NCBI GenBank assembly: GCA_019722365.1
Contig: JADFUC010002262.1
Coordinates: 62,001 to 126,000, forward strand
Direction of reading: 5' to 3'
DNA: 64,000 bases
From: Lithospermum erythrorhizon
Lineage: Eukaryota > Streptophyta > Magnoliopsida > Boraginales > Boraginaceae
A model generated the notes under the pieces. It worked only from the letters and a program-made list of their open reading frames with translations. It did not search any database and was not told the DNA's origin. A program made the translations under genes and the position numbers. This document shows, piece by piece, positions 32,505 to 43,640 of the stretch (position 1 is the first letter of the stretch; each line of letters opens with the position of its first letter).

Positions 32505-34711
32505 CAGTAAGCGGCCTTATAGCGAAGAAGAAGAAGGAGTCATCATCTGTCATCAATAATGACGATCAGATGGCCAGTTTTCCAAGTTTGATGAGAATAG
32601 GAGAGCTGAGTACTTCCTGAAGGATTCCATCCCAAATTTATGGGCTATTGCAGGCTATGTTGTTTTGGCAATCATGTCTGTTATCATTGTACCTCTTATA
32701 TTCGGTCATAGGATTCGATGGTACGCGTTCTTGTTGCTGTTGATTGCTCCGATTGATGGCGTTACGTAATGCTATGGTTGTGATCTCGCGGTGGTCTATA
32801 CTCTCAGGCTATGGGAAAATCTGATCTGGTCTTCAATTATTGGAATTCGGCTTAGACCATGGTGGCATCATTCTTTAATTTTGCTGTGGTGTGATGAACA
32901 TTGTCTAAATAGCTTCGATTTAATGCAAGATTTCAAAGCAGACTCTTAACTCTACTTCCCTACCGCGGATGTTCTTGACCAATTAGGGGTACTCTCGGAT
33001 GTGTCATCGCCTCTTGTCTTTGGGTTCTTCAACAAAGCATATAGCGTTGGTGATCCCAAACGGCTCTATCCCAGCGCTTCGCCAGCGATGATGATGTTTT
33101 GCATTGGCATTGTTGATCTTACCGGAGTTGAAGGGGTTCTCGCCGTACCAATTGCCTCACGCTTGCAATTGGATGCTTGTATTTTGATTAGAATATTTGG
33201 CATAGCTTTTAGGATGATTTTGGGTGCTTTATTACTCATAAATTTAGTTGTTTGGTTGTTTAATTGACAAATATTATATATTATGTGATTCCGGTATTTT
33301 ATTATTATTTGGGCAATATATGCTAATTTAGTGAGGAAAATGCTAAAAAGAAGTTGCGGACGAGTCATGCAATTTTCGGAAGAAGTTGACAAAAGTACGT
33401 CGAAAAAATGAAAGAAAAGGTGGTCCACGAGATTATACAAAAGCGCAATAGAAATTAAAGGCCAGGAGTTAAGCATAACTTCTTATATATAAAGTCAATG
33501 ACGGTGAATATTAAATATTCATTCACTTTCATCGGCAGAGTTTGTCTTGGGCAGAGTTTTCGGCGGCAGCATATGTCATTTCGGCAGTTTTTACTTATTA
33601 TTCTTTGTTCTTGGTCGATTAGGTTAGTAATTGATAGTATTTACACTCTTTATTCATACTCTAGTTAATTTATGCTTTGTTAATATTATTTATGAATTAT
33701 TTCGATTATGGTAGTAATAAATTCATTAATGCGGGGGTTTGATGTAGCCTTGACGGTGTATTTTTTCTATCCGAATTTTTAGATTATTATAATTGCACTA
33801 GTGTGTCGTTGAACTTAATTTGATTCGATTGTTTAGAATACTTACAGTCGATTCTTTTATATGAGAATCACAGTATTATCTAACCTCGGCCGAAAGGAAG
33901 GAATAATAGATCAACGATTAGTTAATTGGTGGGTTGTTATACGGAAGTGTGCAACACGTTGATTGTTCAATAGATTTCATGACTTGGGTTTTGGCTAATT
34001 AATTTCAGCTAATGTAGGAGATTAATTAAAAGCTGAGCGTCAGTGAACCCGCGACACGACGATTATACCGAACTAATAAGAAATTGAACAGTGTTGATAA
34101 ATACATTATTTGGATAGAATCACTAACTTTGTTAGGTAAGTCGTCACACTGTGTCGTTTATTCATAAGTTTATCCTTTTTTAATTGCCTTTGTTAGTTTA
34201 AGTTTAAGCTAGTTTATTACGATCAATTCTAATACTTGGTTTCATTTGCAACTACAATTAATTTAAGTAACCGAGTTCGCCGATTAGATTTAGAGCCTTC
34301 TTGAACCTTTGTCTTTACTACCGCATTTCGTCTTTCTTTGCGAGATATAATTTGTTAAATCATTTCGCGGTTGTTGTCATTTTCGATCTATTTCCTGATG
34401 AAATACGAAACAAAAAAAAGAATCCATCAGTTCATTCCAAGTCCGATGTGTATGGCAATTCCTTTCTACTTGGGTGGTTACTTAGCAATAGACATGTGCA
34501 TTGGCAGATTGGCCCTGTTCTTATGGCAGAGGAAGAACAAGAAACAGGCCGATGAATTTGCGCCAGCGGTGGCATCAGGCCTGATCTGTGGAGACTCTCT
34601 ATGGGGTGTGCCTGCAGCGATTCTGTCTTTGGCAAATGTTAACCCACCAATTTGCATGACTTTCCTATCAGCTTCTGATTATGTCAAAGTGGACAAGTTC
34701 GTCCATTGTTG
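32505..34711 (+). pseudogene. Yellow Stripe-Like (YSL) metal-nicotianamine transporter, C-terminal half, broken
   Basis: Family role: oligopeptide-transporter-type membrane protein moving Fe(II)/metal-nicotianamine complexes. The first block (32505-33211) gives a lysine/serine-rich loop (AKKKKESSSVINN in a shifted frame), RAEYFLKDSIPN, WAIAGYVVLAIMSVI (a membrane helix), FDLMQDFKAD and SSPLVFGFFNKAYSVGDPK. The second block (34398-34711) gives MKYETKKRIHQFIPSPMCMAIP, FYLGGYLAIDMCIG, FAPAVASGLICGDSLWGVP and NPPICMTFLSAS, ending in a stop at about 34709. In-frame stops occur near 32767 (where the family has an asparagine after C) and 32947. The N-terminal half is missing, replaced on the left by LTR DNA. 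The two blocks are separated by about 1.2 kb that is either an intron or an insertion. Confidence 0.88.
33212..34397. other. interruption between YSL blocks: intron or LTR-like insertion
   Basis: The YSL pattern stops near FGIAF (about 33211) and resumes at KYETKKRIHQFI. The intervening DNA has a strong TATA-type CTTATATATAAAGTC (33481-33495) followed by a leader-like region, and CCCGCGACACGACGATTATACCG near 34049. These resemble LTR and post-LTR sequence of retrotransposons more than a plain intron. No target duplication could be confirmed, so an ordinary intron with an inserted repeat remains possible. Confidence 0.45.
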
Positions 34712-35250
34712 AAAGATGAAGAAAGCTACAATCTCAAGTCCATCTCTAATTTTCTTTTCAGTTGATTAATACGGAGTATTAAACTTCAGAATTATTGAAC
34801 ATTGTTTAGCTTCCAGTTTCTCTTCAGTGTGGATTGTTTATTTTCTTGCGCACTTCTTCATAATCAAATCTCTCTTTTTCAGTATTTGCTTCCAACTGAA
34901 TCTTGTTGTTGTCCTTATAATTTTTTGACTTTATGAATTAATCAACTAGTAAAGTTAACACTTATAAGTAATAAATAAGAAAACAAATATTAAAAAGCTT
35001 TGGTAATTCTCTGTGTTAAAAAGCTTTGACTACTGGATTTCAATGTTGACTTATCTTTTTAGTATGGAGCTAGTACTCTATCTCTTCAGGCCATTATAAT
35101 TCTCCCATTCCTGAGGGACTCATTTTGTTGCTCATGGTTTAATACTTGAAATAGTTTTCCAAGCTAAATTTTTAATTCAAGAGCCAAATTTAATCGAACT
35201 TATATATTAAGGCTTTAGCACATTTAATACAACTTCATCAGCAGATTAAG
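34712..35250. other. 3' flank of the YSL copy, no gene seen
   Basis: AT-rich, probably the old 3' UTR and downstream DNA of the transporter copy. No frame, RNA gene or terminal repeat is supported. Confidence 0.5.
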
Positions 35251-35993
35251 AGGGTGTTTGGCCTGAGTTGGTATACACACACAAAATAGTGTTTGTTTGA
35301 GGGTAAAATGGTATTTTGCCCCCTAGTTTAAAGCGTAGTAGTTCGTAAATTATATTCGGGAGCAAAATAGTCGTTTCAGTCTTAAAAATCATTTGGGTGT
35401 GTGTGTATATTGGTTCGTGTTTGGCTAAACTTATTCTTTTAACTTATAAGTAACCAACTTATAAGTTACAAAAAACTTATAAGTAAATTGACATAAGTTG
35501 TATTATTTCTTCAATATAATTTATAAGTTGATAGAGTATCTTTTTGAGTTGTAGAAATGATAAAATAAACATAAGGACATTTCATTTTATATATCATTTT
35601 TTATCTTTATGATATAAATAAACTAGTAATTTAATATTTGAAAGAATAAAAAATAATTATAACTAAAAATTATATTTATGACTAAAAATATAATATTTAT
35701 TTATTTTTTATTTTTCAATAAAGAGTAAAATGCTAAAAAGTTGGTATAACTAAAATTATATCTTTACTTGACTATTAAATGAAGGATGAATAAGGTATAA
35801 GTTAAATATTGAGGGAAGAATTAAGTAAATTACTTGAGTCAAACCAATTTCTAAGTTGGAAAAAAAAAAGTTAAGTTTGCTACTTTTTATTTCAACTTAT
35901 AAGTTAATAGTTAGCCAAACACTTTTCTATTTTTTTTTATCAAATCAACTTATAAATTTATTTTGACTAAAAATAAGCTTAGCCAAACACCCT
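35251..35993. mobile_element. MITE-like element(s) with 12-bp inverted ends, apparently nested
   Basis: Outer ends are AGGGTGTTTGGC (35251-35262) and GCCAAACACCCT (35982-35993), exact inverted repeats. Inside, GTTTGGCTAAACTTATT (35419) pairs with AATAAGCTTAGCCAAAC (35973-35989), and TGGTATACACACACAAA (35269) pairs with TTTGGGTGTGTGTGTATATT (35392), so at least two inverted-repeat elements appear combined. TTTGGC-type ends are common in plant hAT-like MITEs. Flanks share only TAAG, so no sure target duplication. It is non-coding and very AT-rich. Confidence 0.65.
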
Positions 35994-36615
35994 CTAAGAG
36001 AGTTATCAATTACAAATTGCAAAACTATCTGAGGTTTCCCAAAATATGTCTCCATCCTAGACTTTGGATAAAATGAGGGAGGCTTCATCATGCTGAAGGT
36101 TTATATTTATTATGCTTTTATGTATGTACATATTTGACTTGTTTTGTCAAAGTTTTGCAGATTATTTTAGATAGGGATAAGCTTGACATTTTGGAATCCC
36201 ATAATTTTACTTTTAATATCAATTGAATCCCCATTTTTTTTTATATTACTAACCACATGTTATAAGTCAATATGGTCCTTAGCATTTAGAAATTCCTTAG
36301 GTAGATTAATATCTATAAGCCACCATGTATAATATAATATTATATCATATAGTCCATGACATCATCAAATATATCAAATTATATCATGCATGATAAATAA
36401 TCAATATTACATTTAACGTACATAACATGGATGAAGCATGAAGTAGACACACATATTGCATGTCAAGAATAATCATCAAATGAAATAAACTATTCAATTT
36501 GTCTAAATTAGCAAATCACTATCAATAATTCTAGTATTTATTTGATATTTTATTAATAATAATCATGAACATCAAATTAATATCTTATATTAAAATGTGT
36601 TGGCCGTATCTATTA
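35994..36615. repeat. flank of gypsy element 2 with a dispersed repeat segment
   Basis: No gene is seen. About 36165-36310 (CATAATTTTACTTTTAATATCAATT, then GTCAATATGGTCCTT) recurs at 51690-51800 on the other side of gypsy element 2 in the same orientation. It is a dispersed repeat or a local duplication. The last five bases before the element are TATTA (36611-36615). Confidence 0.55.
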
Positions 36616-37633
36616 TGTAATAACCCGTTCACGTTAAAAATAAATAAATAAATAAATTTTTTAAAAATTTTTCGATTGATTGTTGGACCGGAGATAGTAA
36701 ATATTCGATGATATAATATTATTTAAGTAAATTAGTTGGGCAATTACATTTATAATTTAGTAGTAATAGCGAGGGACAATTCGAGTTAGAGATTAGATCG
36801 TTCGGTGGATTCGATAACTTTCGATTCAGCGTGATTCGAACTGCAAACTCTGTCGCGGCTTTCATGACTTAAATGTTAAGTAGCAAACCTTTCATCCTTA
36901 TCATCAAACACAAAATAACTCCCTCGTTGTTGAAGCTTTGGCGAGACCCGGCAGGCAAAGAAACGAAGATTTTTTCTTAGTTTAACGCTTTGTGCGTATA
37001 AAGATCCTCGAGTCGATTATTAAAGGCTTCCCAACTTGTCTTCCCTTGATTTTGAGGTAAGGAAATAAGCGTTTTGGTTGATTATATACGCATTTATTCA
37101 TATTGACTATTATAATATTGTAAATAGATTCGTATGGTAGTTTACCCCACTGTGTTAAGTGTTCACTAAGCAGCGGCTTATACTTGCACCGCTATGGGGC
37201 GGAATTTTCATTTGTGCAGCCGGTAGTTGAGCAGGCATTGGAGAGTTTGTTCAGTGGCTAGGTGGGCGTCGGGTGTGAGGAGGATCCTCGCGGTCGATTT
37301 TGATGTGTTGTCAAGCTGTTTTTGATTGTTGTACTTTATTTTCAAACTTTAGCCTTGTCGTGAGTTGTCACTTTGTATTCCCAGTCTGATGCTTACTCTC
37401 TTTGTAGCCTTGCGGCATTACTTAGTATTGGGATATATTTGTATATATATGGAGTTGGTTGGTTAGATATCACACGATCGTTGTAAATTTTAAAGCTGTT
37501 ATTATTTTGAGAATGCTTAATGGAAATCAAATTTTTGGATGAAATGAGTAGTTTTTAAAGCGGAGTCATCCATCATTTTGAAATGACTCGGTGTTCGGAT
37601 TATAATGATTCTCACCTCGGAAGAGCCGACACA
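36616..37633 (+). repeat. 5' LTR of gypsy element 2, internally deleted
   Basis: It matches the 3' LTR at its start (TGTAATAACCCGTTC, GGACCGGAGATAGTA, TTATAATTTAGTAGTAATAGC) and at its end (TTATTCATATTGACTATTATAA, CCTTGCGGCATT, GGATTATAATGATT). Near 37081 it jumps from the GCGTTTTGG stretch straight to ATTATATACGCATTTATTC. In the 3' LTR these are separated by about 1.6 kb (49244-50865). Confidence 0.88.
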
Positions 37634-37648
37634 GGGAGGGTACAATTT

Positions 37649-37660
37649 TGGTATCGGAGC
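37649..37660 (+). other. primer-binding site of gypsy element 2
   Basis: TTGGTATCGGAGCTTGGG lies about 15 bases after the 5' LTR end. It matches the plant TGGTATCAGAGC site for initiator methionine tRNA except A-to-G at one position. Confidence 0.8.
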
Positions 37661-37778
37661 TTGGGTTCGGATTACTTGGGTATTTGTGTGGTTGTGTGTC
37701 GACTTATTTTTCATTAGTCGTTGTGAGTGGTGTCTTTTTGTAAAAATTAAGTCTTTTCTTTTGTTCGTAGTATTGAGG

Positions 37779-38960
37779 ATGCCACCCGAGTTACGTGGAA
37801 GGGGTAGACCGAGAGAGGTCTTTAGGGGTAGGCCCCGGAGGAGGCCCAGTGGTAGGGGTATAGGTATTGATGAGTACAAACGTGGACCGAGGCGGGGTCG
37901 GGGTGCATTCTTCCGAGGCGAGGTTGGGGTAGACCTTGGAGGAAGGGAGAGTGTGAATGCTCAAGTGGTGACGGCCGGAGGTCGAATTCAGGAGTTAGTT
38001 GTTTTGACCGGTTTTACGAAGAGATCCTCAGTTTCGGGGTTCGCAGGCTTGGTATTGAGTTCATCCGGGACATGAAGTCCATTTTTGAGCCGATGGGGAT
38101 TGTGGGCGAGATGAGAGTGAAGTTTGCTACTTATAGACTTCACGAGAGTGCCCGTGACTGGTGGGAGAACCTGAGTGCGTCCTTGACTGCGAGAGGGGAG
38201 ATTCATGTTTCCTGGGAGCGATTTGTTGAGCTTTTCCGGGAACTGGCTTGGCAGGGGCCAGATGGCGGCCTTGGAGAGAGAGGCGTTTGGCGCGAGGAGT
38301 TCGAGATCGATGGAGAATGAGGCAGTTCGGTGATAATAATGCTTATTCTTTCACGATGTTTATCCGGTAGGCGAAGAGGATCAACCCAGGTTCGGGGATG
38401 GGTTGGCGTGGGAGATACATCCCACGGTCTGGCATTTGATGGTTTTACTGGTTTCATCTTTGTGAGGAATGCGGCCGAAGATGGAAATGGAGTGCATGAG
38501 CGAGGCGAGTGGATTGAAGAATCGACTGAGACTTTCGGTTCGGTAGGCCCTACTAGCTCTAGAGTTGGAGGAGCACGGACAGCGGAGTCGTCACAGTGAG
38601 TTATTTCGGTGCTCAGCGATTCGCTTGGTTATTCCACGGCGCTCGCCGCGCGGTGGGCGCTGCCGAGATCGGTGGGGTCGGAGTAGTCTTAGGGGTTTAG
38701 AAGTATCATTTATCACGTTGCGGTGGTTAGACACCCAGGCGGCGGGATTGCGGGAGAGGGTGGTCGTATGTGTTATAGATGCAGCCCGAGGGACATCTGG
38801 CCGAAGGATTGCCCCAGTTTCTTTGAGAGAGTGTTAGTACTTAGTGCCGGTTCGGCCTACCCGAGCGGAGTATCGAGGGAGTCGTGGTGGTGGTTTCGGC
38901 CGTGGAGGCGGGGATGGGCTGGAGGACTTGGTGCCATGGGTAGTAGCTGGCCGGGCCAGT
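37779..38960 (+). pseudogene. gag of gypsy element 2, frameshifted
   Basis: A start codon at 37779 opens an arginine/glycine-rich leader (PPELRGRGRPREVFRGRPRR). In another frame from about 38070 the capsid part reads MKSIFEPMGI, VKFATYRLHESARDWWENL and VSWERFVELFRELA, the typical plant gypsy gag order. A zinc knuckle follows at 38767-38815 (MCYRCSPRDIWPKDCP; the family has C-x2-C-x4-H-x4-C, and the histidine is replaced). Frame changes and stops separate the blocks. The product would form the particle that packages element RNA. Confidence 0.85.
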
Positions 38961-39019
38961 CAAAGAAACGGTCATTACCGTTACCATTCGGAAGCCTGAA
39001 GATACCTAGAAATTGGTGG

Positions 39020-39760
39020 CAATTTTATTATTTTTGTGTGATAATGAGGCTAGGGTGTTGTTTGATTACGGGGCTATGCATTCTTTTTTCTCAAAGTTTT
39101 ATTTACGCATTATACGTATGTTGTGTGCACTTTTACTATTCGCTTGAAGTTATGGCGCGATGAAATTACGTATGGTTAGACTTGTATTTAGAGGCTGTCC
39201 TTTGATTGTATGTGAGTCGGTTATTTGTCACGTGGATTTACTTCCATTGAGCTTCGATTTTGACACTTATCTTGGGTATGGATTGGTTGGGAAACATCGT
39301 GGCATTATTGATTGCCATCGGAAGGAGATTACTTTTGTGGGTTTGGAGAGACGAGATATCCATTTGTAGAGGAGGCGAAAGATTTTGCCTTCGAGTTTTG
39401 TGCTCGGCACTTGAGGCTAGGAGGTTGGTCCAGAAAGGGTGTATTGGGTTCTTAGGGTATGGTTGATTTGAATAGAGAAGAGTCACAGTTAGAGGATGTG
39501 AGGGTTGTTAGAGTTCAGGATGTTTTTCATGAGAACTTACCGGGATTGCCGCCAGAGAGGAAGGTCGAATTTTCTATTGAGTTGTGCAGTGCGGCTGCAA
39601 TTTCTCCACCGTGCGGATGGCTCAGTGAGTTGCGGGGTGCGGACTTCGATTCAGGTTGTTGGAGAAAGGTTCATCCAGGACAGTGGCCATCTCGAGTAGG
39701 GTGCGCCATTTTTGTTTGTGAAAAGAAGGATGGTTCGATGAGGGCATTGCATTGACTATA
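39020..39760 (+). pseudogene. aspartic protease and RT N-terminus, gypsy element 2
   Basis: Near 39030-39090 the frame reads EARVLFDYGAMHSFF, where the protease motif D-S-G-A has become D-Y-G-A. From 39181 come a hydrophobic stretch and LGYGLVGKHRGIIDCHRKEITF, the conserved DWLxKHxxxIDCxxKxI linker. RT starts at 39520-39760 with an LPGLPPER block and, after shifts, FVCEKKDGSMRALH. Stops and frame changes are frequent. Confidence 0.8.
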
Positions 39761-40900
39761 GGCAGGTTGAATAAAGTGACCGTAGAACCGATACCCATTG
39801 CCCCGGAATTATTGATTTGTTTGATCGGTGAAGGATGCCAAGGTGTTCGAAGATTGATTTGCTGATGCAGTTATCATCAGTTGAGGATCAAAGGGGAGGA
39901 TATTCCGAAATCGGCTTTCCGATCTCGTTATGGGCATTATGAGTTTATAGTGATGCCATTTGGATTGACGAATGCACGGCCTTTATGGATTTGATGAACC
40001 GGGTATTTCGGGAGTATTTGGATGAGTTTGTGGTGGTATTCATTGATGATGATACGATATATTCAGTAGGAGGAGGAACATAGAGAGGCATTTGCGAGAT
40101 CGTGTTGAGACCTTGAAGACGGCACAGTTATATGCCAATTTTCTAAATGTGAGTTTTGGTTGGCGAAGTGCTATTCACGGGTCATATGTAGATTTACAGG
40201 CGAGGGGTATTTGTGTTGATCCTTTGAGGGGAAGGTGGAGGCAGAGTGAGCAATTGGGAGGCGTCCTTAAGTGTGGTGAGGTTAGGGTTTCTTAGGGTTA
40301 GGTTGGATTTATTCTGGGAGATTCATCGGGACTTCTCTTTGATTCTTGACGCCATTGACCAAGTTGACGAGAAAGGGGTTCCGCTTATTTGGGATGATGA
40401 TTGTGAGGATTGCTTGAGGTATTATAGGAACAATTGACTACGGCTCGGTGTTAGCGATACCGTTTGGATTCACGATAGCTCGTGATTTATAAGCGTGCTT
40501 CGCGTAAAGGGGATTAGGGGTGTGTTCGTGCGAGAATGGGAAGGTGATTGCTTATGCTTCCGCGACAATTGAGGAATCATGAGGAAAGAACTATCCGACC
40601 ACGTGATCTTATTGCTTGCGATAGTGCTGCATTGAAGTTGTGGAACCTTATACGTATGGGGTTAAAATGCCATATTTTTACCCGATCATATGAGTTTGAA
40701 GTATCTTTCCAAGCATTAGAGATTTGAATTTGAGAGCGAGAGAGAGGAGGTGGATGGAGTTCATCGGTGATTATGACTTAACTAGTAGTACCATCCCGGG
40801 GGAAGGCAAATGTAGTAGCTAATGCTTGAGTAGAAAGGGTAAATCAAAGGACCAGAGAGAGGAGTAAAACGGTGGGAGTTGATTTTGATGTCGGGTATCG
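39760..40900 (+). pseudogene. reverse transcriptase and RNase H, gypsy element 2
   Basis: Recognisable parts, in three frames, are the YRQ-like block at 39755, KIDL at 39850, FGLTNAR-like near 39960, and the catalytic segment [12 protein letters not shown] at 40030-40066 (family VVFIDDILIYS: the two catalytic aspartates are kept, with a third D after them). FLRVRLDLFWEIHRDFS is the connection region near 40290-40345. RNase H traces follow near 40340-40830 (VDEKGVPLIWDDDCEDCL, then the IDY and ADAL-like end). No continuous frame exists. Confidence 0.8.
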
Positions 40901-42330
40901 ACGAGAATTTTAAGCCATATGAGAGTTCGGCACGTGGCATGGATGAATCTTAATTGTGAGATGAGGCTAGAGGCTATCGGTAGTGATGTGAGAAATAAAT
41001 TGATCGATTTCCGCAGGTTGATGAGAGTGGAGCCTTGAAGATGAATGGCGGTTGGTAATGCAAGTAGGATGGTGAGAAGGAGATTCTTGATGGGGCCAGC
41101 AATACTTCCTATAGCGTACGCTTTACGTGTATTAAGATGTCTGCGTGATTTGAGGTTGGCGTATTGGTGGCCGGGAATGAAGAGAGAGAGATCGCATAAT
41201 TTGTGGCCAAGTGCTTGGTTTGTCGGTGAAAGGTCGAGCATAGACATCTGTGGGTTTATTCTGAGACTCTTCCTATTCTGAGTGGACATGGGAGAATATC
41301 GCACGTGGAAGTCGTGTTTCAGGGCTTCCTAGGATGTTGAGGCGACATAGCGGATGCGGGTGATTGTGGATAGGTTATCGAGAGTCGACTCATTTCCTAC
41401 CGCAATCGGATCTACGGATGGGCTGAGAGACTAGCGAAGATCTCGATGGATCGAGATTGTGAGGTTGCGGGGTTCGGTGTCGATCGTTTCGGACATGACA
41501 TTGGGTCGCCGAGATTCTAGAGGGGGTTTCCGAGGAGGCAGGGGACTAGAGTAGAGTTGAGTGCATCTTTTCATCCCAGACAGATGGGCAATCGGAGGGC
41601 AGATCCCGGACTGGAAGATATGCTCCGGGCTTGTGTAACTTCTCGGGGTGGGCGTGGATTACCCAGATAGGATTCGCGTACAACAACGAGTTTCCATGCT
41701 AGCATTGAGATGGCACCTTTTGAGGCGTTGTATGGGCGGAGGTGTCGCCTCCCGGTTTGTTGGAATGAGGTAGGAGAGAGGAAAGTTCTGATTCGAGTTG
41801 GTCGAGAGTTGATGAAGCGGATCGAGGTTGATTCGGCGTCTAAGAGACTGACTCGGGATAGGCGAGAAGAAGTATGTAGATCATCATGAGAGTAGACTTG
41901 TCGTTTGAGGTCGTGACCATGATCCCCAAGGTATCCCGTGGAAGAGTGTTGCGGTTTGGGAGGAAAGGAAGTTGAGTCACCGTTATATTGGACCATTTGA
42001 GATCATTGGGAAGTTGGCTCCGTGGCTTATGGGTTGGTGCCTCCCGAGGTTTAGATAGGATTCATAATGTGTTCATGTATCCTATTTGAGAAAGTATATC
42101 CTGACGAGTCATATTCTTAGCTTACCTCGGTGGAGCTTGAAAGGGAGGGCAATCACGTTTGAGGAAAAACCGGTGGAAGTGCGGACCGGAAGAAAGTTTT
42201 ATGGAGTAGAGTAGTGGCCTTAGTAGAGAATCACTGTGGAGGAATCGGCGTATAGAGGAGGCGACTTCAGGGCATTGAGGATGGGGATAGAGACCGTTGC
42301 AGCATGACTTTTAGAGGGGAGTTAGTTTTG
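40900..42330 (+). pseudogene. integrase of gypsy element 2, broken
   Basis: Fragments are: the zinc-binding part near 41120-41230 (LRLAYWWPGMKRE, family VFWWPGMKRDI); HPRQMGNRRAD-like and DGQSE at 41575-41600; the FAYNNEF block near 41670; [15 protein letters not shown] near 41710-41745 and the CWNEVGE-like block near 41757. The GPFEIIGKLA segment lies near 41994 and the EEKPVEVRTGRKFYG segment of the C-terminal module near 42160. The order is correct for Ty3/gypsy. All blocks are frame-shifted relative to each other. Confidence 0.8.
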
Positions 42331-42429
42331 TGGCTTTATTTTGTGTGATTTTACGATTTTATTATTTATTATATTGTTCTTCTTAGTTTGTTTTTGAGGG
42401 TTGTTAAATTTGAGAATTGAAATTTTATT

Positions 42430-42439
42430 AGGAGTAGAT
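42430..42439 (+). other. polypurine tract of gypsy element 2
   Basis: AGGAGTAGAT lies immediately before the 3' LTR start TGTAATAACCC. It is purine-rich and in the expected place; a second candidate, AGAGGGGAG at about 42315, lies further upstream. Confidence 0.5.
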
Positions 42440-42870
42440 TGTAATAACCCGTTCGTTAAAAAAAAAAAAAAAATTTAAAAAAAATTTTCGGTCGATTGGT
42501 AGGACCGGAGATAGTATAAATAATTTCGATGATAATATTATTTTGTAAATTATTTGGGTCGAATTACATTTATAATTTAGTAGTAATAGCCGGGGACAAT
42601 TCGAGTTAAGTTAGATCGTTTAGTCGTTCGATAACTCGATTCGCGTGATTTCGGGCACAAATTTCCGTGCGGCTTTATGACAAGTGTTAAGTAACCAAAC
42701 CTTTCATCCTTATGTGAGCACAAAATATCTCTCCTCAATTTATTTGATCTTTTTGGCCGAGACCCACCTTGAGCAAAACAAGATTTTTTCTCTTCCATTT
42801 CTTGTTGCTTATAAAGATCCTCAATTCGATTATTAAGGCTTTAACGTCTTCCCCTATGATTTTGAGGAGT

Positions 42871-42886
42871 AAGAAAATAACGTTTT
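42871..42886 (+). other. left 16-bp target duplication of the LINE
   Basis: AAGAAAATAACGTTTT, identical to 49228-49243. Its position in the LTR matches the AAGGAAATAAGCGTTTTGG stretch of the 5' LTR, which serves as an approximate empty site. Confidence 0.93.
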
Positions 42887-43640
42887 TAAGAAGTTAGAGA
42901 GGTGGAAAAGATTCTCAAAATTCCCATCGGCTTTGGCTCTTACTCCACATGAGTCTTCACCCGATTTTCCTTGTCATTCTCTTTGATTTCAATAGCAAAA
43001 ACATCTACAATATTAAAATATCATTATCGTGCATTTCTATATAATTTTTGTATTTTGGCGAAAATTGGAAGTGACGATTAAATTCCAATCGGTTTCACCT
43101 TCTAGCCATAATCGGATTGTCTTCTTCGAGTAAAGAAACTTTCCGGTGTCGCGAGAAGCTATTAACGGGTGGGAGCTTCGCTGCAGTGACTAATTGGCCT
43201 TGACCATTGACCGATTATCTTCAATCGGCCTCCGCAACTTGGGTAACCTCTAGCCACTTTATAATCGGGTTTCTCCTTTTATTGGGTAATCGATTCCGGT
43301 TGTGTTATGAATTAATGTCGGATATTGTTCTTAGTATTGTGTTGTGATTGCATTTGTTGTCCCGATTATATATTACTTCTATTCCGGTGGAATTGTGAGA
43401 TTATTAGTCGGACTTTGTTCGGTGGTTTGTGTTATTATTGTACCCGTTCTTATTATTGTGCCTAATCGGTTCCATCCTTGCCCGGCTTTTCCGGCCATCT
43501 CCCGTCGTGATGGTGAAGCCGCGGCACGAGGATATTTTGAATGAGAATTAATTGGTACTTACTTGTCCATTGAGAGAAAGCTATGAAAAAGAAGAAGAAA
43601 GGGAAAACCCTCCGCCGGAAGATGGAGTCTCGAACTGGTA
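42887..43640. other. 5' part of the LINE, no coding frame supported
   Basis: GC-moderate sequence between the 5' target duplication and the first coding traces. It would be the LINE 5' UTR with its internal promoter; short open frames here show no family features. Confidence 0.5.

Noticed and set aside
33066..33476. 136-residue minus-strand frame
   Set aside because: It overlaps the YSL coding block antisense, and the plus strand has clear transporter motifs there.
37605..38075. 156-residue frame as a host arginine-rich RNA-binding protein
   Set aside because: The RGRGRPR stretch begins just after a gypsy primer-binding site and is followed by gag capsid blocks. It is the gag leader, and the frame start lies inside the LTR.
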